Origin: Brachycybe producta
Taxonomy: Eukaryota; Arthropoda; Diplopoda; Playtdesmida; Andrognathidae
Assembly (NCBI GenBank): GCA_036925085.1
Contig: JAUPFP010000049.1
Coordinates: 921,144 to 985,143, forward strand
Direction of reading: 5' to 3'
DNA length: 64,000 nt
Positions 1-12,400 of the stretch are shown here, in pieces. How positions within the stretch are numbered: position 1 is the stretch's first letter; each line of letters begins with the position of its first letter. Both the position numbers and the translations under genes were made by a program. A model generated the notes under the pieces. That model was not told the origin of the DNA. It worked only from the letters and a program-made list of their open reading frames with translations, and did no database searches.

Positions 1-441
1 ACATTCGGCCTTCATTTAACTTAATCTATTATTATTGTGACCTGGATTAAGAGAGAAATAATATTTTGATAAAAACTATGATTTCATCTATAATTGACGT
101 CAGAAATCTTTGTTTTTTACACATTTTCAAGTAATGTAAAAAAAAAAAATCGGGAAAAAGCCTTTTCCAAAACAATTTATGAAAGAATTTAAAAGATGTA
201 TTCGTAAATGTGCGAATAAAATGATGCCAAGAAAAAAATTGAGAAAAAAGTTTTTCAAACTACCATAAAATTAAAAAAAATCAAAGAAACTACCTACGCA
301 CCTTTAGTTTACTCTTCTAGTTTCCAAAAAAAAAATATTAAATTCTAAAATCTGTCAAAGCTGCTTAAAAACTGTTCCGATTGTTTTGTGTGCGTGTGCA
401 AAATCAGAAAACATTGACAAAAACGAATTAAAAAAACATAC
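1..441 (-). other. Unkempt intron, left-edge part
   Basis: AT-rich sequence with poly-A runs after the exon 5 donor. I searched the minus strand for the expected next exon, which should begin around IYKSTKCND, and did not find it. It should lie beyond the window. Confidence 0.6.
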
Positions 442-3036
442 TTCGGGATGAAACTGCTGTTCTGTTCTTGTATGACAATACTGACAACTGTCGCCGTTCT
501 CACAATTCCCAGGTTCGCACCATTCGTCCACGTGTTTTACGTGAGGGCAAGGCGTCGTTCTGACACGAAATAAAGTTCAAGATTATCACAGGTCTTTCTA
601 CAGGTCACGAGCAAGAAGACAAAGTGTACCTGTATTTGAACTTGCGTGGACTTCTTCTTCGGTCTCGACTGTTATGATATTGAGGACAGGTGTAACCCTG
701 ACGACAGAGACGAGGTGGTTTCTTACAAGGTTCCGTTTTATAATTCGCCAACACGTAAGTGGTATCTATGATAAGTACACAATTTATAATATAAAACAAC
801 ATACGATCTTAAATATAAATTATGTGTTTACTCTCAACCTTGCCATCTCGGATCTTCTCCCAGATTCCGTTCTTTATCTAAATTATTAGGTCCCGTTCCA
901 TTCGCTCCCGGTTCCTCTTGATTATCCAGTGCCTGTATCTCTCGTATGTCCAACACGGGAGCTCTTAGATCCTGTGCACCATGGGCGTAGGCGCAGTGAG
1001 GACCGTTCTTCTTACAGAAACCTTTCGAATCCGTGTCGTACATACACATACAGGTCTTGTAATGACGCAAGTGGTAGTGTTTCTCCGTGTCGCCGGCCGT
1101 TTTGTGCAAAAGTGGGCAACTAAGGTATAAAATAAAACAACAAACGGACCGTTTAGCATCGTGTCAGTTCATTGTGAGGTGTCTTTATTGCGCAGCGATC
1201 GTAAAAAAAAAAAAGGTCGAGGACCTAGTCCATTAACGGAATAAGAGACTTCCCTAAACAAAACCATAACCTTGAACTTGTTTTAATATTTGGCGCCATT
1301 TTTATTGGTCTGGTCCACCGTATGACAACAGGGGGGGGGGGGTGAACAAAGAGGAGGAGGAGGAGGAGGTGGGGTGAAATTGATTCAGCCGTCACAACAA
1401 TAACAATCCCAAATAAAAATGAGGACAATGAAATTTACAAATGAACTGGGTTACTGAACTATATTTTCTTATGGACAAACAGATGTCTCATAAACTCCCT
1501 TTATTTTCCATATTACAACCACACGCCCATAAGGAAATGTATTTTCTCATACTTTTTCAATGAATCGGATCTGTGTATGCGAATTGTACAAGTTTACGAC
1601 CGCCCCTCCATTCCTTCCAACTTTTATTATATTGTGCTTTTCATCATGAAATGCGCCTGTAGTTACAGTCACAATGCATGAAAGTAGAATAATTGCAATG
1701 AATAGCCGTATGACGTAACAATCATACACACACATATGTTATCAGGCCACATGTTGTATAATAGTATACTTGTCAATTGGTGCTATGCCCGAAAAGCTCG
1801 AAACTAATAAACGATCGCGTTTAGCAATGGCCGCCAATGACGATATGCAAAAGGGGGAGGAGCTGCGCTCACGTTGTTATTAATTGTCAACAAAGCCTCA
1901 CTTCTGACAAATGGTTCAACAAAATCAGTTCAATACATCAATAAAGTCAAACGACTCCAATGTAAATGGATGAGAAACTGGTGAAAACGTTGTTTTTTCG
2001 TTAATTTCAACAATGTTTTCGAGTTTATATATGGTTAAATTACTCGTTTTGAAGGGGACGTCACGTAAACGAAAAACGAGCATGGCTGACGTAGCGAAAA
2101 AGCGCTCACTTAAATCCCGCCATAATCAAAACAATACCTAGAAAAACAAGAGCACAGGGCATGACTGAACGTCCTAACGATAACACAAGGAAGTACAGGG
2201 CGTGGCCTATAAAACAATAGCAGTGCATATAAATAAAATCTATTATGACGACGAAAAACATAGATATTCAATAATAGACACGCCATCTTCGTACACCTAA
2301 AGCTTAATCAAAACTATGACATAATAGCTTCGTAGCATCCTTCTTGAGAGTGGTGATTAGACTGAATCACATCAAATGTCATTTAGAAGCACAGGGCGTG
2401 ACCTACAAATTTACAGTGACATAAGCCAGTAGGGTAACCGAATATAGCGTCAAAAGACAATAAACTTCCTGTTAAATACGCCATATTACTACACCTCTTT
2501 GAGGTCAATAATATGCCGTCATGTTACAAGAGGATATATATTTATAACATAGACTAGAAGAGCATAAGCTAAGCGTAAAAGCGCTCATTTAAAGCACCCT
2601 CCCTCCCCGTAGAAATCCATAGACAAACATGACCATGTTTATAATGATATTGGGATTGGAAAACAAACGTACTTATCTCCGTCCGGGCATATTCCTGTAG
2701 CTTCGTCGTATTTCTTGCAATAGTCATCAGGGCTATAATTAAAAGTACCGTCACGTTTACGTAGCGGTCTACGTCGCCTCTGATTCAAGAAATGCCAATA
2801 GAAACAGGAGAAAGGTTTGTGGTTGGGACACTGATGTTCACGAAACAGTTTGCACTGTTCGACGCGGAACTCCTTCAAATATCTGCAATAATAAAATACG
2901 TCAGTCTCGTTGGTTGTCAGCTCATCCATGATCTTTCTTTTGTCACACTTGTCGTCTATCTCTTTCTTCACTTGCAACACTCTCTAACTCACCCGTAATG
3001 ATCTGGTTTCTCTGCTTGCGTATTTACGGTCGACAT
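442..3036 (-). CDS. unk: Unkempt CCCH zinc-finger RNA-binding protein, 5' part (partial)
   Basis: Exons (5' to 3'): 3036-2993, 2882-2673, 1119-839, 765-630, 559-442. Phases add up to 263 complete codons, then a GTATGT donor at 441; the rest lies off the left edge. Unkempt proteins bind mRNA in the cytoplasm and repress translation. Seen: an N-terminus ending EKPDHY, then YLKEFR and a run of CCCH fingers including EQCKLF...CFYWH, YDEATGICPDGDNC, YDTDSKGFC...CAYAH, KTEPCKKPPRLCRQGYTC and a fifth ending GDSCQYCHTRTEQQFHPE. The sixth finger and the C-terminal RING are missing here. The start was chosen because ATG at 3036 gives MSTVNTQAEKPDHYG, in phase with finger 1 and like the family N-terminus. 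Splice sites were read by eye. Identity is very secure; exact exon ends are well supported by phase. Confidence 0.95.
1120..2672 (-). other. Unkempt intron 2, with degenerate repeat units
   Basis: A 1.55 kb intron. It holds an 11-base G run next to a GGA repeat (1331-1371). Three diverged direct repeats start with ACAGGGCRTG at about 2155, 2205 and 2392; the last two are followed by similar AT-rich stretches. No exon-like sequence seen. A short ORF near 1547-1735 is hydrophobic but has no recognisable family. Confidence 0.5.
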
Positions 3037-3052
3037 ACTTCTCGCTAAACAT
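2838..3052 (-). other. Overlapping upstream ORF of unkempt
   Basis: An ATG at 3052-3050, 16 nt before the unkempt start and in another frame, opens a 34-codon frame. It crosses exon 1 (to 2993), continues after the same splice at 2882, and ends TGA at 2840-2838 inside exon 2. It has G at -3, while the main ATG has A at -3. If the transcript starts upstream of 3052, scanning ribosomes would meet it first. Not conserved-coding as far as I can tell; possibly chance. Confidence 0.4.
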
Positions 3053-3059
3053 TACTTAC

Positions 3060-3220
3060 TACATTCACACACTGTCTGTAATGGCGCGCACAAACACACG
3101 TCATTTAACATTGTCCAAGGAGCTCCTCTCCTTACATTGGTCGACGCTAGTCACGTGACGTATGCGCCGTATTCCATTCGTTTCTCGTGTTTGGCCGCGC
3201 CCACAAAATGGCGCAACTTT
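3060..3220 (-). promoter_or_regulatory. Probable unkempt promoter
   Basis: A GC- and CpG-richer island directly upstream of unkempt exon 1 in otherwise AT-rich DNA. It holds a palindromic E-box CACGTG (3152-3157) overlapping a CRE-like GTGACGTA, an inverted CCAAT box (ATTGG, 3136-3140) correctly oriented for the minus strand, and an AAAATGGCG motif (3206-3214, YY1-like). No TATA box is evident. Inference from motifs and position only. Confidence 0.45.
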
Positions 3221-6097
3221 GAAAATGTCACGGACTCATTTTTCATTTTTTAATTTAATCTTTTCAATTTGTCAGTAAAGAATTTCTTTTTAAATAAAAA
3301 TGTTTGTTTGTTGTGTGTTTATTTTTAATAAGAATACATTCCATTTATCTCTCTGTAGAATGTCTGTTGTTATTGTGAATTTCTGATTACGAAACGAAAA
3401 TTCGTTTCTGTCAAAATGTATATCAGATATATTCACTAGATGGCACCACGTTCTGCAATAGCTTGAATTCAATTCACAGTAACTTCAAATTCAGCGCTCT
3501 GATTGGTAGATTTGATTTCAGCGCGAAATACAAATTTAAGAAGAAGAATATTTTTGCTTCCTGGAGGCAATAAGAAGCTATGAAAGTATACAATATGACC
3601 AAAAATCTTTTTTTTTGCTTTGCTATAAATATTGAAATATACTTTTAATAAATATATATAATTTCTAGATAATAAAGCCCAGGGGCCCAATTATTTAAAG
3701 GTGACCTTCTGGGTTCAAATATCTGAATTTTTTTTTTTAAAAAATTCAATTTATTTTTTAAACTAATATTTAATCATTCAATAATCAATTATTAATAATG
3801 GTAATCTTCATAAAAATAAGGAAAAAAAATTGACAATATTTTAAAATATCCTACAAACAATATTTATAAAAGTATTTCAGTGTGGCCTCATGGGTTATTG
3901 TTTTACTGACCTCAGGGTGAACCTTGGTTTTGTGATAGTTGATGACAGTGACTATTGTTTGAAACACTGCTCTGAAGAGGCACCCTTTCTTAATGTGTTG
4001 GTCCGATACAAAATGCATCTTTTAACATAGACATTTCCTATGGTCACGACTGTCTAGTCGCCCCTCAAAGCTACCCGTAAGCCGTGCAGTGAAGTAAAAA
4101 CGTATAAGGATCCATCAAAAAGTTCCCTTTCAATAGTACAAAATCTGTACAAATTGTTCTAAACTATTGCATTTTTGTTATAAGTGCGAAATATTAAGAA
4201 AGTATTAATACAATTCTATTGCAATATTTTTTTTACCTTTTAAACTTTTAGGTTGCTGAAAGACGACAGGTCCTCGTTATAAATAAAATTAGACGGAATA
4301 ACGAAGCTCGTGAGATATATATTTTTCATTGCAATGTCATTTCTTTCAAAATGCTACTCTCGCTTTTTTTTCCCTTGCAGTAGAAAAAAAAAAAGAGTTG
4401 CGAGTTGGCTTTTCTACAAATAAATCGATTTTGGCAAACCTCAATCCCTTCCTTGTCTCTCTACGCAACATACATACACGTACTGTGTATGTACAGAATA
4501 TGTACAGTACAGCAAAACAAAAATAAATTATATTTCTTATTGCCCTTTTTTAATCTTAAAACATCAATTATTTTTTAAATATATATAATTGTTATTTAAT
4601 TATTATTATCCATGATTTATATTAAATTGAAAAAAGAACAACCCCAGGCTACAAAAAAAATGTGAGTAGAGCTCTCTAAAACGAAGATGAAATAAAATCT
4701 TGAAGCCGGGTCAATAAATTAGCTCCTCTTCAGCTGCTATGCCAGAGTGCAAAAATGAATTACATTTCCTATTTCTTTATGTAGCCAACTATCTTCATAT
4801 CAACCAATCACAATTGTCATCTTGTTTACCCTCTTATTTAGGCGGAGTTTAGCAAAGAATGGCTCGCGGGCTACTTGCGGCTCATATTACATAAAATATC
4901 AATATATTTTACCTATGTCTAACATAAAAAGCTGTAATCAACAACAAAATTCATTTTATTTATTACGAAAATCGATCGCATTTGTATTTTTTGTTTTCAT
5001 TCGATAAATTTTTCGTATTGTTATTATTGATCAGCAAATTTTAATATGTGTGCGTGTGGCCCTTTAAATAAACAGTCATTTTCACCTCTTGTATCAAAGG
5101 CTATGTTTTGAAGAAAAAAAAAATAACTCTCGTTTGCTACAAATAGCCTCAAATACACCCAGGTCTGGCGAGAAACTCAAAGACGTAATGTTAACCTATG
5201 AATGAGTGGATCATGCTTGGATGTGTTTGAGGCTATTTTCTATTAATAGGCTGTATTTCTAAACAAAGCCATTGCGAAAACAAATGAATATAAAGAACCC
5301 TACACACATATGCAAATAAATTATCCATAAGTTTAAAAAAAATCGGATGACGTCATATAACTGCATTATGCATAAAATATTGCGTTAAGCCATCTGATTT
5401 TTCTGTAAGCTCTTGTCGATACCGATGCAGAAAAGATTTTCATAGAGTAGAGATGACATATAGGGTTAAATAATAATAATAAAGATCGTAAATGAAGCTG
5501 TTTCAAAAAAAAAAAAAATGACGTCATAGACACGTCAAGCTCTCTGATTTGTTCTTTTTTGGAATCCATTGTACGCCCCCTTGACGCATTCATTCTAGTA
5601 TCTAGATGAGGAAGAATTAGGGGAGAAAAAAAGAGATGTGGGAACCAGAATGATGTAGCTTAGGATTTTTTTAGCCTGGATTTTTTTTTCCTTCTCTCTA
5701 CTCTTTCGTTTTCATCCGATTATCAATTATTATTAGCAATGTAAAAATGTCAAAAATTAAGATAAGTGTATTTTTTTAATTTTTCTTAAGTGTTATACAT
5801 TTTTTTTAACTAAGCATTTCAAAGATTACACAGTTTAAATAATCATAATAGGAAGAGAGAAAAAAAAAAATCCCGACAGGTTGTGCAAACAATGAAAGTG
5901 GAAATGCTCAATTTTTCATAATGGAATTATTTTTTTTAAACAAAAGGCTTTATTTAAAAATGATGATTTCTCATATGGTAATATAATAATTTATTTTAAT
6001 TTTAAATTGTAAGAAAATGTAGTATTTTTTTTATAGATTTACACAATTTTTTTTTCACGACATAATTTAATGAGTGGTCATTGGTCAAGTGTATTGT
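3221..6097. other. Intergenic region between divergent unkempt and FBXL16
   Basis: About 2.9 kb of AT-rich sequence with many homopolymer A/T runs. It separates two divergently transcribed genes, so it should include the FBXL16 promoter and any 5' untranslated exon. I see no conserved coding exon, RNA gene or clear terminal inverted repeats. Confidence 0.5.
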
Positions 6098-9000
6098 ATG
6101 TGTGAGGGTGGTGGTGCGTGTGTTCTGTGTTATGATTATTTGGCTATGGGCACCATAAGCCAAAGTATGAGTGCAACGGTTGATAAAGCTGCACCGTGTT
6201 GTACAATGGGAAGTAATGCAGCCAAAGATAAACTGGTATCAGCTGTTCCTTTTGGTATTGGAACTGGACACTTTCATTTTGGTGGCCTAAAAGAGAACAA
6301 TAGTAGTAATAATAGAGGTGGTGGGGGTGGTGCTGGTGGCGGAGGTGTTGGAGGTGGAGGAGACACCTACACGGGTTCAACAATGCAACAAAATGCAAAT
6401 ATTACTAATGGAGATGATTTAAGTGTTAGATCGACCAAAAATAATCCATCATTGTCTCCTGTAAGAAGAAATGTCAATTCGGGAGGTGACCTCGAGGTCA
6501 ATGGATACAATCAAGATAGAGGTTGTCTACCACTGGGACTACAATCACCTCGTGTTGGACAGAAACGTCCAACTCCGCCCAAACCACCTCCAAAACCTGC
6601 TGGACTTGCACGTTTGGCAAATCTACGTTGTGCCAGGATGGGTTCAGTGGGAGGTGGAGGAGGAGGAGGTGGTGGGACAACATTAGGGTCGGAAATGTTA
6701 AAGGATGTCCGATTTCTTAGCCGTTTTTTCTGCTATTTTGCAGCTACTGAAAGGCGCCTTTTAGCTCAGGTATGCCATATTTATTTCATTCATCGATTCA
6801 TTTCTATTTTTTTTTAAAAAAAATGTCATTCATTCATTCACAATCATTTTCTCATTTATTCGACTTAAAAGTAAAAACATCACTAGAATTGTAAATTAAA
6901 ATGTTTTGTAAACACATTTTAAGAAAAAATAAAATGTATATTAGAAAAAATAAATGAATAATGCAAAACCAAGATCCCACATACAGAAAACGCCAACTAA
7001 AAATGGAATTTATGTATTGATAGTTTTAAAATTAGATAAATTATGTTTTTTTTGTTGTTGTTTTCTGCGTGTAGGATCTTGGCCTAATACCTTGTTAAAT
7101 GAAGTTACACATGAGTTAAATGAATTCAAATTAAATGTGTTTAGGTGAATTATACGGAATCCAGTTAAGGACATGAACACCCAAATAAAAATTGATTTTA
7201 ATTATTAATATTTTAAATTGAAATACTAAATCAATATTTTGTCAATAGTTTATATATTTTATTTAAGTATTGACTCAATATTTTCAGATTATTAACTGAA
7301 TAAATTGAATTCGACATATTGTTTGTTTGTCCTTCACGGGGCTCTGTAGAACACGTTTATTATTTAAATACATTTAAATTATCAGGTGTGTATTAGGTAT
7401 AAGAGTATCTTCATACTGATCACGTTTATAGAAATATAAATTTAATAAAAAGCAGAATGTTTTTTTGTTTATAAATTTTGCGTTTTATGTAAATAGAAAA
7501 TAAATAAAAAAAAAATGCAAAATATGCAAAAAAATTGTTTGTTTTATGCAAATAAAAATATTTATTATATATTAAATGCACAATTAAAACGATTTGGTTT
7601 AAAAAAAAACCTTTGTAAAAATTTTCAAGCCAATAAATAACATTTTAAAAAGAAATATGTGAAATAATGCGATTTTACGTAGTTTTTTTTAAAAGAAAAT
7701 TATGCAATTTTATTTAGGTTTAAACTGATTATTATTGCACATAATTATGAAACTCTTATGGTATTATTAGTGTATTCAAACAGTGTATTCAAAAGAGGTT
7801 AGAACTGTGATTATTAGGGCTCGGATTTTGATGCAATATCAACCGGACTGTTTCTCAATATGTGGCCCAAGTGCCAATTGTGAAGTGACAATCTCTTTTA
7901 GATAATAAAAAAAAAATAATTGTTCTTTCAAATTAAAAACAATGGTTAGAGGCTAGAACTCTAGTTGACAACTGATAGTAACCAGACATCTATCTAGCTT
8001 CTCTACCAGGCTTTTTTTTTATTAGAAATAACATACTTACAGTTGCTCTAATGATAATTACTTCACAGTTGGCTCATGGGCCACAAATTGAGAAACATTC
8101 CGGTTGATATTGCATCAAAATCCGAGCCCTAGTAATCAGATTATGCCCAACTTTCTACTAACGGTCATTCAAACTTTAAACAAAATCTCGTTCTAATCGT
8201 TGATGTGTTGAAATTCTTTCAAGGTTTGTTCTTCGTGGCGCAATGTTCTCTACCAAGCTCGTTTTTGGAGAGGTGTCCTTCCAGTGGTGAATTTCCGCCA
8301 AATGCGTGTCATGAATGGAGATCCATTGACCACAGTTGACCAGAGACTTCGATTCTACGGTAGTCTTCAACAGCGTGGTTTTGATTCTGTCTGTCTTTGC
8401 GGTGGTAACGATGACGATATTCGTGACTTTGTTACCAATTGTCCATCTGCGGCCAAACACATTCATCATGTTGTTCTTCGTTGTTCGTCTATCACTGACA
8501 AAGGATTGGAAATATTATTAGATGGAATGCAAAGTGTTTACCAATTGGAATTGGTTAGTTGCAATGAAGTGAGCGAAGCTGGACTTTGGTCGTCTCTCAA
8601 TCCTCGGATAGTCTCGCTCACTATTCACGATTGTATCAATGTGGCCGATGAAAGTCTCGGTGCTGTGTCACAACTTTTGCCTTCACTCTACGAGTTTAAT
8701 TTGCAGGTAAAAAGCAAACAAGGGCCCTACTCGGGAGTTTTCATTTTTGCATCTGATTTCACATATTACGATTACACGCGTGCATACAAAGATCACGCTG
8801 ACACAAACACACACTGTCACACACATGTACATTGTACATGTATACATGTATTAACAAATAACACAGACACATGCAAAACAATAATACATACCATAGGCGT
8901 AAATTGGTATTGAAAAGTGGGGTGGCAAGAGTTGAGAGACCAAGAACAAAAAAAAAACCTAGTATTGCATTGCATTTTCGGAAGGATTGAACTGTTAGGG

Positions 9001-9373
9001 CATTAGAAATGCTTCATGCTGGCCATGCAGCATGAATGCAGCAGCGTCCATGAATATTTTTTCCAGAAATGAGTCTTCTAGATGCCCTGACAACCCCTGA
9101 GATGAACTCGGGAGGGCCCAACAGACTTCCGAGGACCATAAAAACCCATAAATTCAAAAAAAAAAAGTAAAAAATTTGCCAAAAAATGAAATTCTTCCAA
9201 GAATATTAGGGCATTAGAAATGCTTCATGCGGACCATGTAGCATGAACAGGAACAGATAAATTGGTGTGGGTCTCGCGCCCTCTAATTTACGCCTATGGT
9301 ACACACGAAGATTAAACAAACACTCAAATGTCACACATATAAACACAATCACCCACACAAAAAATTAGACAAC

Positions 9374-9413
<40 letters not shown>

Positions 9414-12400
9414 TAGATAAAAAAAGACCCTAGAAACACCAAAAAATGTTCACAAAAGACGCATACCTACAAAGAGAAATATCGTACAAATATAGAAAAC
9501 AAGAAGATGAATAACTTCCAACGAACAAATTGTAAACAGACATTGAAATGATAAAAATCCCATAACACTTTGTAATATAAAACATTCATGCATGAAATTC
9601 TTATCAACTCCCCCCCCCCCCTGAAATAGGGCAATCACACAAAGCTATACTATTATGCCCGAGAACGAAGGTAAAAAAAAAAATTAATCTTTAATGAGGC
9701 CGTTTCGAGGATAAGAACTCTCATAAAGTGAACTTACTTCACCTAGAGTGAATGAAGCCTCCGACTGGCCTTGTTGATTGCCAAAAGCATAATTATCAAA
9801 GTAGGCCTACACATAATATGCTCGGTCTGCACGGTTTATAGTCTTTAAAATTACGAATATCTAAGAAACAATAACAGCTACATAAAAATCCGAACTTTAA
9901 GGTGATTTTTAACAACATATCAAATGTAGTTATACAAAAGAAAATTAGTTTTAAAAAGTTATTGAATTAAAAAAAAACAATATTAGTTATAATTTAATCC
10001 TTAGTTTGTTTTTAAAAAAAAATCAGTAACTTTTTAATTAATTTTAATTAATTTTAATTAACTGAAGTTTTAAATGTTTCTGAGATATTTAACTTTTCAG
10101 TTTCAACTACAAACTATGGAACCCAAATATTTTTTGAAAATAAACCTGAGCTTTGTTTCCGGTATGTCTCACTATGATATCGAACATCAATAATAAACAC
10201 AAACTCTTAAGATGGTTTAGGAACAGTTGATTTTCAAACTCTGTTCCGTTCTTCAGAAACAAAATTAAAAGAAACTACAAAGTATTTTAAAAACTAGAAT
10301 GGTAACTAAATCACTTCAGGATATTCAGTGCCGTCTTAAGAATTAATGGGGCCCTGGGCTAAGTGAAAAATGTGGGGGGGCCCACGGGCTCCCCCAAAAA
10401 TGTTACATTTAAACATCAGCCACCTACTTCGTAACCCATGCCCTTCACTTTTGATTCAGAAGTGGTGGGGATTATAAATTTCCAAAAAACATTATGATTT
10501 TGAATGTTTAATTTTTTTTAAAGTTAAAAGACGGTGCCCTTTAAAACTAAGATGCCCTGGGCTACAGCCCTGCCAGTCCGTGGCTTAAGGTGGCACTGAG
10601 GGTATTCTCATGTTGATATCTTTCAAAATAAACCTTTTTTTTATAGGAAAGCGTCATCTGCTTAAAGTTGGGTCATTTTCAAACACACATAAAAGCTTAA
10701 TTTGAAAGATATCAACATGAAAATACCCTTAAGTGATTGATTTACACTTAAAGTTCCTAATACACTTTTAAGTTTCTCGTTATTTTTCACAATGAAAGAC
10801 AAAATAATTAAAATTCGAGAAGTGTTTACACTTTAAAACCAACTTTATAATCTCATTTGAAAAGGGTTAAATTTTCATTTTATGTTTTTTACCCTCTCAC
10901 GTTCTCTATTTAGGCCTATCATGTCACAGATTCAGCACTAACCTATTTCAGTCCAAAACAGAGTGGAAGTCTAAGTATTTTAAGGCTCCAATCATGTTGG
11001 GAAATTAGTAACCAAGGTATAGGAAACCTGGTCCATGCTCTTCCTAATTTAACCGTGCTAAGTCTTGCTGGATGCTCAAAAGTCACCGATGCAGGCATCG
11101 AAGTGATTGCAGAAAACCTAAAGAAATTAAAATCACTTGATTTGTCTTGGTGTCCGAGAATTACTGATGCGGCACTCGAATACATTGCCTGTGATCTCAC
11201 TCAACTGGAACAACTTACTTTAGACAGGTAAAAAAAAAACAAATTGCAGTTGCAGATGCGTATTTGCTACGATTGTCACAACACCTTATGATTAGTGAAA
11301 TCATAAGTATGCTTTCTTTCTTCTAATAAAAAAAAGTAACTGGCTTGAGGCCGAAGTCTTCTAGTTGGTACATTCTAGTCACTCGTGACTGGACAACTAT
11401 AGCCTCTAAAAAGCATTTTTTTTATTGGATAAAAAGCAAACACACTAAAACTTTAATATATATATATATATACGTATAATATAAATATTCAATATTAAGG
11501 TCCAAAATAAAACCAACTTCAACTATAGAATGCTCTGAACAAGATTTCAATATAGAAAAACAAATATTTGTTTAAATGTACTAAATTAGACAGCTTTTTC
11601 TGTGTTGAAATCCCTCTCTGAGGGTTTAAGTGTTAAGTTTCCTTCATGAAACCTAACTTTAACATGAAACTTAAAAAGGAAAAATATAAATAAAAGCATT
11701 CTAGACACAACACATAATTTGATATAAAAAAGTTAGTGAACTGCAAAGATTCAAATTAAAGAATCACTGCTTATGGCTTTATCAGTATAAAGAGTATCTA
11801 CGAGTATATAAATAAAGCGATGAGGTGCAACATGTCTTTAATCTATTAAACTTAATAATATATACTTAAGTAGGCCTACATTTTTATGTAAAAACACCTC
11901 TAGAACTGTGAAGCCTGGTTACAGAATATAGAAAAGTAAAAATCATATCTTATTGTTTGGCCTCACACGGGCCACTTCTTTGTGGCACCGCAAATTGGTT
12001 AACACGGCGTGCTTATCATGGACCACAATTAAAAACAATCGCCTACTGTCAGTGAGGGCCACTGGTATGGCCTTGATCATCACTGACAAATAGGCGGTGG
12101 TTGCCACTTGTGGCAGGACTCAAATTCTCATCGCCACTGTGGTGCGAAATAAACGGTGGTGGCTTCCGGGAACACCCTCTATGTGAACAATAGTCTGCTA
12201 TAAACGACCACTTTATGTGGCGCCACAAGGTGTTCTATTTCTGACTCGCATATTATGCTCAACAGTCAATACCAGTAATTAATCGGCAATCATCAAAATA
12301 TATTGTCATTTGTTAGTTAAAAATATTTCGTTATATTTGGTTTTGTGACTGTTACAAGAATATGAGAGACTAGATATGAAGATTTACTCGCATATGATAG

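Noticed and set aside
1547-1735. 62-codon hydrophobic minus-strand ORF as a small secreted peptide
   Set aside because: Inside unkempt intron 2, no promoter or family evidence.
2639-2980. Unspliced reading of unkempt starting MLQVKKEIDD
   Set aside because: Splicing exon 1 (2993) to 2882 gives the family N-terminus; the unspliced start is intron sequence.
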